From NCBI GenBank assembly GCA_030654805.1, contig JAURWR010000008.1:1-64000 (forward strand): a DNA stretch of 64,000 nt. Reading direction: 5' to 3'. Source of the stretch: Burkholderiaceae bacterium (GTDB lineage Bacteria > Pseudomonadota > Gammaproteobacteria > Burkholderiales > Burkholderiaceae_C). The position numbers and the translations under genes are program-made. Within the stretch, counting starts at the first letter, position 1; every line of letters begins with the position of its first letter. Under the pieces are notes generated by a model, which was given only the letters and a program-made list of their open reading frames with translations, made no database searches and had not been told where the DNA came from. This document shows positions 38,694 through 47,830 of this stretch, piece by piece.

Positions 38694-40154
38694 GTGTTGC
38701 GCTGCCTGCCGCTTCTAGGGCTCGTGCTCTGCGGCCTGGCGCACGCGGTCGCGCCGCCACACATCGACCTGACGGCCGAGCCTGCCTGGAACGGCTGGTC
38801 CCGCCCCGGCCGCGCCACCGAGATCGACATTCGTGTGACGACCGACACCGAAACGCGAGCGACCCTCGATGTTGTCTCGGGCCGTCAGGCCGTGCACGCC
38901 GATCTCGATCTGCAGCCGGGTCGAACCCTGCGGCTTCAGATTCCGGTGAACTCGGCTGAGCGGGTTGCGGTGACCCTGGGATCGCAGTCTGCGTCACCTG
39001 AGCGCCGTGACATCGGCGTCTCGCTGTCCGAGTCCCCGATGCTCGGCGTGGCGCTTGTGGCGGGCGATCCGGTCGAGCTGGAAGGTTTCCACACGCTCGT
39101 GCTCGCCGCAGATGACCTGCCGCGCAACGCGTCGGCCTATTCGAGCATCGATGCGCTGATCGTGGATGCGCCGACACTGGGCGCACTCGATCAACGGCAA
39201 CTGGCCGCATTGCTCGAGCACGCCGCAGGCTGCGGGCGCATCGTGGTGCTGAACCCGAATGCGCGCCTGCGACACGTGCTGGATGGCGCAGCAGGCTGCG
39301 GTGGCGGCGCGCTGATGAGTGCCGTGTCGCTGGTGGATGCCACGGAGCTGCTCCAGGCGTCGCTCTCCTCGAGCACGCTGGCGGCGATTTCGCCCGGGGT
39401 GGTCGGCGAGTTGAATCGACCGGCGCCGGCCGTCTGGCATCGAGTCGCCTTGTGTCTGGCCTTCTATTTCGCGGCTGCGGCCTTGGCGATCCTGTTCTTT
39501 TCCTCGTTGCCACTGTTGCTGCTGACGCCCGTGCTCGCGGCCGCAGCGGCCCTGGCCTTGCTGCATGCGACGGAACCGTCATCGCAACTGGTCATCTGGA
39601 GCGAGGGCGAATCGGGTGCCCGGTTCGCGCGCTACCAGGCCAGCCAGTGGTTCCCGGGGCTGGTTCGCGAGCGCAGGCGCGTGTCGATCCCGCCGCAACT
39701 GGCGTCCTCCTCCCGCCCGTGTTCGCCGAGTCGGGCGATGCGTTTCGACTTCGATGCCAGCCGCAGTCGCGCCACGTTTGCCGAGTTCGAGACGCGCCTG
39801 TTTGACCAGGCGTCGCTCTGCTATGCGGGCAGCTTCCCCACGACAAGGACGTTCGAGGTGCAGCAGCGTCCTGACGGATCGCGTGACGTGCTGAACGCGG
39901 GGACGATGGCATGGCCCCCTGGATGGTTGCTGGCCGGAGGCCTCGTCCACGATCTGCCGGCCCTTGGCCCGGGGGCTCACGGAACGATCGGCGCGCAGTC
40001 GGGACAGTCGCCCCCCGATGCCTCGGTGCGAATGGCCATGAGGCGCACACCGCCTGACGCCGTGAGCGCCCTGTGGGCACTCGATCTCGGCGGTGTCGTG
40101 GACGCCCCCATCGGTTCGAAGGGGTGGCTTCTCGTGTTTGCATCGCAGCCATGA
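38694..40154 (+). CDS. membrane-anchored secreted protein, unknown
   Basis: 486 aa from a GTG. Signal peptide (LRCLPLLGLVLCGLAHA), an N-terminal beta-rich region, then at ~115-180 a Rossmann-like stretch (FHTLVLAADDLP, SSIDALIVDAPTLGALD, GCGRIVVLNP) of the kind seen in glutamine-amidotransferase-like domains of BatA/VWA operons but without a catalytic Cys. Two adjacent membrane spans lie around 250-290 (ALCLAFYFAAAALAILFFSS, LLLLTPVLAAAAALALL) and a C-terminal soluble domain follows. It sits four bases after the cyclase-fold gene and overlaps the next start. Confidence 0.62.
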   Translation: MLRCLPLLGLVLCGLAHAVAPPHIDLTAEPAWNGWSRPGRATEIDIRVTTDTETRATLDVVSGRQAVHADLDLQPGRTLRLQIPVNSAERVAVTLGSQSASPERRDIGVSLSESPMLGVALVAGDPVELEGFHTLVLAADDLPRNASAYSSIDALIVDAPTLGALDQRQLAALLEHAAGCGRIVVLNPNARLRHVLDGAAGCGGGALMSAVSLVDATELLQASLSSSTLAAISPGVVGELNRPAPAVWHRVALCLAFYFAAAALAILFFSSLPLLLLTPVLAAAAALALLHATEPSSQLVIWSEGESGARFARYQASQWFPGLVRERRRVSIPPQLASSSRPCSPSRAMRFDFDASRSRATFAEFETRLFDQASLCYAGSFPTTRTFEVQQRPDGSRDVLNAGTMAWPPGWLLAGGLVHDLPALGPGAHGTIGAQSGQSPPDASVRMAMRRTPPDAVSALWALDLGGVVDAPIGSKGWLLVFASQP

Positions 40155-40636
40155 ACGAAGCCCTGGACCGTCGCGTGGCCGCCCTGACCGGGCTGGCGCT
40201 CGCGGGTGCCGTGGCCTGGTGGTGGCTGGGCAGCACACGCATCGCCCTCGACCGTGCGTCCGATGCAGGCCGCGTGGCCGCAGATGCGCTTCAGGCGCTG
40301 TGGCTCGTCCGCGGCATGGCACTCGCGGTTCTGGGCGTGCGTTCGGGGGCGCTGCGCGGGTGGCGTTCGGGCATGGAGGCGCAGTGGCTGCTGGTCGTCC
40401 CCGCCTGGCCTGTGGTGGTTCTGGTCTGGTCGGCAAGCACGGTTCCGCTGCCGCTCGCCGCAGGGGTGGAGCTGCTGCTGATGGCCGCCAGCGTGGTGCT
40501 GCCGCTGATGGGCCAGGGCCTGAGGCGTGCGCTGCGCCGGGCAGAACCCGCCGAAGTCATTGCAACGGCGATCGGGCTCGCGATGGCGTGCTCCGCATGG
40601 CTCACGCGCGACCTGTGGGTTTTGACACTTCGTTGA
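40151..40636 (+). CDS. small membrane protein, unknown
   Basis: 161 aa with four or five hydrophobic segments (AALTGLALAGAVAWWWLG, LWLVRGMALAVLGVRSG, WLLVVPAWPVVVLVWSAS, VELLLMAASVVLPLMGQG, IATAIGLAMACSAWL). No family recognised. ATG overlaps the previous stop by 4 bases, and 7 bases separate it from the next gene. It is probably a structural partner of the neighbouring membrane proteins. Confidence 0.65.
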   Translation: MNEALDRRVAALTGLALAGAVAWWWLGSTRIALDRASDAGRVAADALQALWLVRGMALAVLGVRSGALRGWRSGMEAQWLLVVPAWPVVVLVWSASTVPLPLAAGVELLLMAASVVLPLMGQGLRRALRRAEPAEVIATAIGLAMACSAWLTRDLWVLTLR

Positions 40637-40643
40637 GTTGCGA

Positions 40644-41783
40644 ATGACCACTCCCGACGTGCAGACCTTGATCGGAGCAGTACGACGGCACCTGTGGGGA
40701 GGGCAGCTGTTTGCGGCTGTTCGATGGGCCTTGTGGGGCACGGCCGGATGGATGCTGCTCGCGGTCGTCATGCACCTCGCTGCTCGACCGATGCCTGTGG
40801 GCGCCGTCCTGATTGCGCTTGCCGTGCTGTGGGCGTCGATGGTGGCCCGAGCCGGATGGAAGCGTCCTGCCGATGCGGCGTGCGCGCTGTGGGCGGATCG
40901 TCATCTGGGAGGCGCCTCGGCGTTCACCACCCTGCTTGAATTGGATCAGGCCCGGCCGCCGCGCGCCGTGCCAGCGCAGGCCGTGCAACACCTCGAAGCG
41001 TTTGCGACGGCCAAGGTGCCACAGTGCCTGAGCCTGCTTGCCGAGCGACGGAACCCAATGCACCTGTCCCGATCGCTGGCTTCGGCGCTGGTGTGCACGG
41101 GCTTGGCGACGCTGGTGGGCCTGATGCTGCCGGGAACGACTGCGGTCCCGCATCAGCAAGGTGCGGTGTCCGCTGCGTCCGGGGTCGTCGATCGTGCGCC
41201 GCCTGATGCGGATTCGCCTGATTCAGCGGCGCTGGTCAGTGAAATCGCCAGCGCCTTGCGAGCCAGCCCGTCCGATGCGGCGTCGCCGGAACGTCACGGG
41301 GCGGGCAACGTGCCGGCGCCGGGCAGCGGCAAGACCGATGACGATTCCGGCTCTTCGATGGCTGAAGCTGATGCCCTGTCGCAAGGCCCACGGGGACCGG
41401 CGAGTGGCGCTTCGTCCGGCGCCTCGGTGGACGCTCCTCCCATGGCCGGATCGACCTCCCTTCCCGGCACCGGTTCAGGACGCCACGCCGGGGACAGCCG
41501 CGACGAGGCTGCCGGCGGCGGTGCTTCCCGGGCGCTGCGGGGTACGATTCCGGTGCAACGATTCGAGTTGGCTGTTCGGCGTCCGTCGGCCGACAGGCGA
41601 GCCGATCCGACGCAGGTGGCGAGCTTCGATGAAGAACCCCCGAGGCGATCAACGGCAGAGAAGCAGGTGGAAGGCGACCCTGCTGCTGCAACACCCCCCG
41701 TGGCTGCACCGGATTCGTGGCTGACTTCGACCGAAACGACTTACGTACAAGCCTGGCTGAAGGCGAGCGCACGACAACGATGA
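40644..41783 (+). CDS. membrane-anchored protein with disordered periplasmic part, DUF4175-like N-terminus
   Basis: 379 aa. Two N-terminal spans (WALWGTAGWMLLAVVMHLAA and VGAVLIALAVLWASMVA), a segment ALWADRHLGGASAFTTLLEL that resembles the DUF4175 start, and a third span near 145. From about residue 165 it is a long Ser/Pro/Gly/Ala-rich low-complexity region without predicted fold. The stop overlaps the moxR start (ATGA). I chose the ATG at 40644 over the TTG two codons earlier. Confidence 0.62.
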   Translation: MTTPDVQTLIGAVRRHLWGGQLFAAVRWALWGTAGWMLLAVVMHLAARPMPVGAVLIALAVLWASMVARAGWKRPADAACALWADRHLGGASAFTTLLELDQARPPRAVPAQAVQHLEAFATAKVPQCLSLLAERRNPMHLSRSLASALVCTGLATLVGLMLPGTTAVPHQQGAVSAASGVVDRAPPDADSPDSAALVSEIASALRASPSDAASPERHGAGNVPAPGSGKTDDDSGSSMAEADALSQGPRGPASGASSGASVDAPPMAGSTSLPGTGSGRHAGDSRDEAAGGGASRALRGTIPVQRFELAVRRPSADRRADPTQVASFDEEPPRRSTAEKQVEGDPAAATPPVAAPDSWLTSTETTYVQAWLKASARQR

Positions 41784-42781
41784 CTGCCACTCCTCCCACC
41801 GAAAATGCTTACGCTGACGCGCATCGTCAGATTCAGGATCTGCGCGCGCTGCTCGATCGAGTGATCGTCGGACAGTCGGAGCTCGTCACCCACCTGATCA
41901 CCGCCGTGTTCGCGGGCGGGCACGTACTCATCGAAGGTCTGCCCGGCCTGGGCAAGACGCACCTCGCCAAGGCACTCGCCGCAGCGCTGGGACTGCATTG
42001 GGCGCGCGTGCAGTGCACGCCCGACTTGATGCCGGCCGATGTCACCGGTGGTGAGATCTACGTGACTGCGGCCGGGGGCGCATCGACGTTCGAGTTTCGA
42101 CCCGGCCCGGTCTTCGCCCAACTCGTGCTGGTCGATGAGATCAATCGCGCGACACCGCGTACCCAGGCCGCGCTGCTCGAAGCCATGCAGGAGCGGCAAG
42201 TGACCCATGCCGGAATCACCCATCGCCTGCCTGTTCCGTTTTGCGTGCTGGCGACGCAAAACCCGATCGAACTCGAAGGCACCTATCCGCTCCCCGAGGC
42301 CCAGCTGGATCGGTTCATGTTCAAGCTCAAGGTGCCGTTTCCGACCCGGGAATCGCTGCGCGGCATGCTCGACGTTTCGCTCGATGCCGAACCCTCGGAC
42401 ACCTTGCGGGCCATCGCCGGACCCGACGATGTGCTTCGGATCACGGAGCTGTGCCGAACGGTGCTGCTCGGCGAGCGCTGCAAGGACGCGGCGGTCGATC
42501 TGATCATGGCCACGCAGCCTGCAGTCGGCAGTGCCAACTCGGATGGCCGCCGGCACATTCGATATGGCGCCAGCCCCAGAGCATTGCAGTCCGTGGTCCG
42601 GGCTGCTCGCGTGCGCGCACTGATGGCTGGCCGTGCGCATGTCGACATCGACGATCTCGCAGCGATTGCCTTGCCCGTGCTTCGCCATCGCATCCTCCTG
42701 CGCCTGGAGAGCGAACTCGACGGCCTGGATGTCGAATCCACGCTTGCATCGATCATCGACGGATGGCGACTTCGACTCTGA
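41780..42781 (+). CDS. MoxR-family AAA+ ATPase
   Basis: 333 aa. Walker A is EGLPGLGKTHLAKALA (G53-T60), Walker B is LVLVDEINRATPRTQAALL, and the family block ATQNPIELEGTYPLPEAQLD with sensor/arginine region DRFMFKLKVPFP follows. MoxR proteins act as chaperones for VWA-domain partners, inserting metal or assembling complexes. Here the partners DUF58, BatA-like and VWA proteins are the next three genes. It overlaps the DUF58 gene by 19 bases. Confidence 0.93.
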   Translation: MTATPPTENAYADAHRQIQDLRALLDRVIVGQSELVTHLITAVFAGGHVLIEGLPGLGKTHLAKALAAALGLHWARVQCTPDLMPADVTGGEIYVTAAGGASTFEFRPGPVFAQLVLVDEINRATPRTQAALLEAMQERQVTHAGITHRLPVPFCVLATQNPIELEGTYPLPEAQLDRFMFKLKVPFPTRESLRGMLDVSLDAEPSDTLRAIAGPDDVLRITELCRTVLLGERCKDAAVDLIMATQPAVGSANSDGRRHIRYGASPRALQSVVRAARVRALMAGRAHVDIDDLAAIALPVLRHRILLRLESELDGLDVESTLASIIDGWRLRL

Positions 42782-43662
42782 TCCAGGCCGTGCTGCCCAG
42801 CGAGCCGGAGCTGCAATCGTTCGCATCGGCAGCCGCGCAGCTGTTGATCGAGCGTCAGCCCCGCTCGCCGGGATCGCGGACCGGTTCGCGTCGGGCCGGT
42901 GTCGGACTGCAGCATTTCGATCACCGCGACTACGCACCCGGGGATGAAGTTCGCCACATCGACTGGCGGCAGACGGCGCGGCGCCGGCAACCCATCGTCC
43001 GCCGGTTCGAATCGGAATCCGTTGCCGACTGGACGCTTCTGCTCGACGCCAGTTCGTCCATGGCGGTGCAGGGCGCTGCCAAGTGGCATGCCGCTGTGAG
43101 CATCGCGGCGGCGATGAGTTACGCGCTGCTCCAGCTCGGCCATCGCGTCGGTTTGCTGGTCTTCGGGACGCGCGTGCTGTCGGAATGTCCGCGTGGACGC
43201 GGGCAACACCACTACGCGGCGATCGCCCGCCTGTTGCTCTCGCTGCACCCGACGCAGGCCGGTGAGCGGTCCGAGCTCGGTGCCTGCGCGCGCCATCTGC
43301 ACGGCGCCACCACGGTTTTCACGCTGAGCGATTTTCTGGCTTCCGACGAAATGCGCCGCGACCTCGGCGCGATGGCCCAGCGCTGCATGTCCCTGCACGC
43401 GATGCAGGTGAGTGACGCCACCGAAACCCGGCTGCGCCTGGCCGGCGACTTCGATCTCGTGGACGTGGAAACCGCAGCGCGGATGCCCGCCCACGCCAGC
43501 GAGCGCGCGAACGCACTGGCTGCTGTCGAGCGTGCCGCGATGACGACCCGGTTGCGCAGCTTCTGTGCGCGCAGCGGCGTTGCGTTCACCGATTGGGACA
43601 TCGAAACCCCCTGGCAGCACGCGTTGCTTCGACACTTGGTTCAGGCGCGATCCAATTGTTGA
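42763..43662 (+). CDS. DUF58-domain protein
   Basis: 299 aa. The DUF58 signature is clear: GVGLQHFDHRDYAPGDEVRH, IDWRQTARRRQPIVRRFE and the VWA-like start LLLDASSSMAVQG with a DxSxS MIDAS-type motif. It always accompanies MoxR. The ATG at 42763 lies inside the moxR end (19-base overlap). Its stop overlaps a TTG that starts the BatA-like gene. Confidence 0.9.
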   Translation: MATSTLIQAVLPSEPELQSFASAAAQLLIERQPRSPGSRTGSRRAGVGLQHFDHRDYAPGDEVRHIDWRQTARRRQPIVRRFESESVADWTLLLDASSSMAVQGAAKWHAAVSIAAAMSYALLQLGHRVGLLVFGTRVLSECPRGRGQHHYAAIARLLLSLHPTQAGERSELGACARHLHGATTVFTLSDFLASDEMRRDLGAMAQRCMSLHAMQVSDATETRLRLAGDFDLVDVETAARMPAHASERANALAAVERAAMTTRLRSFCARSGVAFTDWDIETPWQHALLRHLVQARSNC

Positions 43663-45275
43663 CCCTGGTCACACCGATGTGGTTGCTCGGTCTCCTGCTG
43701 CTGCCGGTGATTCGCTGGTTGCATCGCGGCGGGCGGCATCGCCGCGCCGTGTCCGTGTCCGTGTCCAGCCTCTCGCTCTGGAGGGGCTCGGCGGTGAGCA
43801 CCCCCGCAGCAGGCGAGCGCCGGCCACCCGATCCGGCATGGCGACACCGTGCATTGATCGCGGCCTTGATCTTCGTGGCGCTGGCCGAGCCGCAGCTGCC
43901 GTTGCAGCGATCACGCGTCACGCTGTGGGTCGATGATTCGCTCAGCATGCAGACCCGCGAGACACAGGGTACGCGGCTCGTCCAGGGCATCGCGCAGGCC
44001 CGGCGGCTGCTGTCCGAGGCGGGTCAGCAGGACGTCGAGGTGCGGGCGCTCGGTGACCCGTGGCGCAACCTCGGCGCGCTCGGAGACGAGACCGTCTCGG
44101 CGCTTTCCGCGAACGTCGGCCGCCGGGAGCCGATGCCACCTCCGGCAGCGCTGCTGCGTCGCGACAGGCAGCACTGGCTGCTCACCGACGGCGCCGATGC
44201 GGCCTTGCTCGATTGGCCCGACGGCCGGCGCCCGGACCGCGTCATCGAAGAGGTGGGCACCACACGCAACGCCGGGCTGGAGCGGATTTCCGCGCGCCGA
44301 AACCCGAGCGACCCGGAGAGGATCGACCTGCTGCTGAAGGTCACGAACGGCGGCACCGAAGTGGAAACGCGCGAGGTCGTGTTCAGCACGGACGCTGGCG
44401 AAGCGGCCCGGTCGACGCTGCGAATTGAGCCCGGGACCTCTGCACTGGTGAGCGCGTCAATCGGGGCGACGACCCGGGTTCGGGCCAGGCTGGAGCCTGG
44501 TGATGCGCTGGCTGAAGACGACTCGATCGACCTCGATCTCACCCCGCTGCGCAGGCGTCGGGTGGCCACCGATTCGACATGTCCGGCGGTGCTTGTGACC
44601 GCAGTGGCCACGCATCCGGCCCTTGCTGTGGCGCCAGACAACGCCACCGACGTGGATGCGGCGCTGGACTGCGGCTCCAATGGCTCGGTCAACGAACGGG
44701 CCACGGTCCGTGTGGTGGCAGACCGCGTTCCGACGCGCTTGGTCGGCTCGCTGAAGTGGTCGCCTTCGGTCGCCGAGGCGCGCCGCATCAGGCTGGATGA
44801 CGAACCATTGCAAGCTGCATCAGCGCTCCGTGCCCGCCCCGCGGACGTGATCCTCCTGGCGGCTGGGGATGAGCCGGTGATGGTGAGCCGCGCAGGCGTA
44901 TCGAAGCTGCTCGAGACGTCGCTGGACTTCGGCTCGATGGGCGTCGCGCGCGGTCCGGAAGTTCCACTGCTGGTGAACCTGATGTTCGAGAGCGTCCTCG
45001 GGGAGCGCTTGCTCGATCGGATCGCGATCGTGGACCGAGGCCCGGGCTCGGTCAGGGTCGCACTGTCGGCTCGCGTTGGTGCAACCGCACGGACCTTGCC
45101 GGGCCCACCCCCGGTCGCTTCGAACGCCGAGCCGGCGGCGGGTGACTCGCAGCGCTTTCGTTCCTTGACATGGCCGCTGCTGGCGGTCGCTCTGGTTGTG
45201 CTGCTGTGGGAAATCGTCTCGCTTGGTCGCCAGTGGGTTCGCTTGAGCGGGAACACGGGGGCGGAGTTCGAGTGA
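43659..45275 (+). CDS. BatA-like membrane protein with VWA-type domain
   Basis: 538 aa from a TTG that overlaps the DUF58 stop (TTGA); an ATG at 43677 would give 532 aa but lacks a ribosome site. The N-terminal span PMWLLGLLLLPVIRWLHR is the BatA/aerotolerance N-terminal domain, a second span lies near residue 75, and then RVTLWVDDSLSMQTRE with a DxSxS motif starts a shortened VWA-like domain. A beta-rich domain and an amidotransferase-like stretch follow. One C-terminal span (LTWPLLAVALVVLLWEIVSL) ends it. Most of the chain faces the periplasm. Confidence 0.82.
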   Translation: MTLVTPMWLLGLLLLPVIRWLHRGGRHRRAVSVSVSSLSLWRGSAVSTPAAGERRPPDPAWRHRALIAALIFVALAEPQLPLQRSRVTLWVDDSLSMQTRETQGTRLVQGIAQARRLLSEAGQQDVEVRALGDPWRNLGALGDETVSALSANVGRREPMPPPAALLRRDRQHWLLTDGADAALLDWPDGRRPDRVIEEVGTTRNAGLERISARRNPSDPERIDLLLKVTNGGTEVETREVVFSTDAGEAARSTLRIEPGTSALVSASIGATTRVRARLEPGDALAEDDSIDLDLTPLRRRRVATDSTCPAVLVTAVATHPALAVAPDNATDVDAALDCGSNGSVNERATVRVVADRVPTRLVGSLKWSPSVAEARRIRLDDEPLQAASALRARPADVILLAAGDEPVMVSRAGVSKLLETSLDFGSMGVARGPEVPLLVNLMFESVLGERLLDRIAIVDRGPGSVRVALSARVGATARTLPGPPPVASNAEPAAGDSQRFRSLTWPLLAVALVVLLWEIVSLGRQWVRLSGNTGAEFE

Positions 45276-47734
45276 GAGGCATCGGCTCCAGGACCCTGCT
45301 TGCGCTGGCACTGCAGCTGGCCGCGCTCCTGGCGCTTTCCTTGTCCCTGCTCGGTGCTTCGTGGCTCGATGTGCGCAGCAAGCCGAGGGTGCTGGTGGTG
45401 GTCGACCGCTCACAGAGTGTGCCGCGTGCGGCAGGCGACAAGGCGATTGCCGAAGTCATGCAGGCCGCGAAAGCGGCTGGCGGTCAGGACGTTCAACTGA
45501 TCGAGTTCGCGGGCCGGCCGGCCGCGCGGGCAGCGAAAGCGAGTGAGCCTGCTGCCGATCTCGACCCATCGGTGTCGAACATCGAGGCGGCGTTGGAAGC
45601 GGCCTTGACAGCACACGCGAAGACGCCCTTTGCCAGCGCCGTGGTCATCTCGGACGGTCTCGAGACCGTGGGAGACACCGCGCGCGCGCTGCGCGCCGTG
45701 CGTGAGGCGAGGTTGCCCGTGCAATGGATTCCCGTGGGGCGCGAGCCACCGCAGACGCGCATCGCGGAGGTTCTGGTGCCTGACCACGCGCGGCTCAGCC
45801 AGAGGGTCCAGATCACGGTGCGGTTGGCCGGGCGGCTGGAGTCCACGGCTCGTGTCAAGGCCACCGTGCGCACCGCCGGCGGGGACACCCAGACCTCGAG
45901 TGCCCCGTCGAGCGGCGCCGGCCTGGCAACGATCGAGTTCGACGCCCGCAGCATCGGCGCGATGCTCGTGGACGTGGCGCTGGAGGATCCGGTGTCCGGG
46001 CGCGTGCTCGATGCGATGCCGGACGCCGCCGTCATCGACGTGGCGCCGCGCGCGGCCATCCTGTATGCGCAGGGGGCGACCGGCGCGCTGGCTCGGAGCT
46101 TGGCCGAGGGGGGTTGGTCGCTCGATGTCGTGCCCGCCGCTCGGCTGGACGCTCACGCGGACGGGCTCGACCGGTACCAGTCGGTCGTTCTCGAGGACGT
46201 GGCGGTCTCCGATGCCGGCCCTCGATTCTGGAGTGCCCTGGTGGACGCCGTGAACCACCGCGGCCTCGGGCTGATGGTGCTGGGCGGCGAGCGTTCGTAC
46301 GCCCGGGGCGGGTACCGGGAGTCGACGCTCGAGTCGGTGCTGCCCGTGTCGTCGGAGCCCGCGGCGCTGGACCAGCCTGCGGCGATCGTGTTCGCAGTCG
46401 ACAAGTCGGGCAGCATGGGTCAAGGCAGCGGTGGCGTGGATCGTTTTGCCCTGGCGCAGCGCGCCGTGATCGAGACCGCGCGCGGCCTGACGGCGCGTGA
46501 TTCGCTCGGGCTCGTGGTCTTCGACGTCGTGCCGCGTGTGCTGATTCCACTCGGCCCTTCGTCGGTCGGGAGCCTGGCACTCGAACGCGACTGGCAGGTG
46601 CGTCCGAACGGTGGAACGAAGCTCGCGCCTGCGCTCGAAGCGGCGATCGGCGAGCTCGAACGTGCCGACGCTTCGCGGCGCATGCTGATCGTCGTCACGG
46701 ACGGGTTTGTCGAGGGCGCCTCGCTGGAGCAGCTGCGGGCGCGACTCGATCGTTCTCGCATCGAGATGATTGCGTTGGCGGTCGGCCCGGATGCCGACGT
46801 CTCCGCGCTGGAACGGCTGGCTGGCGTGGAAGCGGGCCTGGTGCTGCGCGTGAACGAGGCTGCCGAGCTCCCGGTGGTGATGCGTGCCGGGCTGGAACGA
46901 CGCCGGGCGCGGGTCGAGCGCGGCACGATCGCGGTGGAGCAGCGCCAGGCCTTGCCGTTCTTGCCCGGGACATGGAAGGACTGGCCCGCCGTCACGGCCC
47001 ACGCTGTCACCCGGCCCCGACCCGATGCCGTGGTGGCGGTCCAGAGCCAGCGGGGCGAACCATTGATTTCATTCCGACGATCCGGCCTGGGTCGGGTGGT
47101 CGCGGTGACCAGCGGGCTCGGGCCGTGGACGCCGCAATGGTTGTCTTGGCGTGAGTGGCCTCAACTCGCCGGAGGCTTGGCGACCTGGATCAGTGGCACG
47201 CCCCAGGGCGGCGCACTCGGGCTGTCGGTGTCCGATCTGCCCGGCGGGCTGCAGGTCGAGGCGGATGTTCCGGGCGCGGCGGGACCGCCCGATGGGGACG
47301 CCCTGTCCATCACGGTCGACACCCCCGCAGCGCAGGGCCGGTTGCTCGACACCGACCTCGTTGGCCCGGGGCGGCTGCGAGCGGTGCTGCCCGATGCTGG
47401 CGCTGGCCTCTACACGTTCGTGGTGTCAACCCCGCTTGGAACGCAGCGGCAACTGCACTTGCGGCGCCATCGGGGCGAGAACGAGAGCTGGGGTGTCAAT
47501 CCGGCGCTGGATGCGTGGACGACTGCGGGACTGGTCAGCGCGTGGACTCCGGCTTCGCTTGCGCGGCATCGCGGCGTGGATGAGGAACCGACTCCAGTCG
47601 ATCGCACGCTGATTGGATTGGCGCTCGTGCTTTTCCTGTCCGGTGTCCTGGTCGACCGAACGCGACTGACAGTCGCGGGCGTCAGAGAAATTCTGGGCCG
47701 ATTGCGAACGCGCATCTGGCGATCGTCGCCGTGA
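45272..47734 (+). CDS. large membrane protein with two VWA-type domains and an amidotransferase-like domain
   Basis: 820 aa from a GTG overlapping the previous stop. An N-terminal span (TLLALALQLAALLALSLSLL), a first VWA with DRSQS at 45-49, then a beta domain and a Rossmann-like amidotransferase-like domain (~260-360; RAAILYAQGATGALA, GLGLMVLGGERSYARGGY) without a clear catalytic Cys. A second VWA with intact MIDAS DKSGSMG begins near 377. A C-terminal span (TLIGLALVLFLSGVLV) follows at ~790. It is the last gene of the run and ends 97 bases before the convergent iron-transport ATPase gene. Domain type known from planctomycetes and proteobacteria; role unknown. Confidence 0.82.
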   Translation: MRGIGSRTLLALALQLAALLALSLSLLGASWLDVRSKPRVLVVVDRSQSVPRAAGDKAIAEVMQAAKAAGGQDVQLIEFAGRPAARAAKASEPAADLDPSVSNIEAALEAALTAHAKTPFASAVVISDGLETVGDTARALRAVREARLPVQWIPVGREPPQTRIAEVLVPDHARLSQRVQITVRLAGRLESTARVKATVRTAGGDTQTSSAPSSGAGLATIEFDARSIGAMLVDVALEDPVSGRVLDAMPDAAVIDVAPRAAILYAQGATGALARSLAEGGWSLDVVPAARLDAHADGLDRYQSVVLEDVAVSDAGPRFWSALVDAVNHRGLGLMVLGGERSYARGGYRESTLESVLPVSSEPAALDQPAAIVFAVDKSGSMGQGSGGVDRFALAQRAVIETARGLTARDSLGLVVFDVVPRVLIPLGPSSVGSLALERDWQVRPNGGTKLAPALEAAIGELERADASRRMLIVVTDGFVEGASLEQLRARLDRSRIEMIALAVGPDADVSALERLAGVEAGLVLRVNEAAELPVVMRAGLERRRARVERGTIAVEQRQALPFLPGTWKDWPAVTAHAVTRPRPDAVVAVQSQRGEPLISFRRSGLGRVVAVTSGLGPWTPQWLSWREWPQLAGGLATWISGTPQGGALGLSVSDLPGGLQVEADVPGAAGPPDGDALSITVDTPAAQGRLLDTDLVGPGRLRAVLPDAGAGLYTFVVSTPLGTQRQLHLRRHRGENESWGVNPALDAWTTAGLVSAWTPASLARHRGVDEEPTPVDRTLIGLALVLFLSGVLVDRTRLTVAGVREILGRLRTRIWRSSP

Positions 47735-47830
47735 AGTTTTCTGGTTCACGAAGCCTGCTGCCAGCTCGGGAAATCCAACCAGCCTGACGAAGCGTCATGG
47801 ACGGTGCCATGCGGGTCGATCAGCGGCGCA

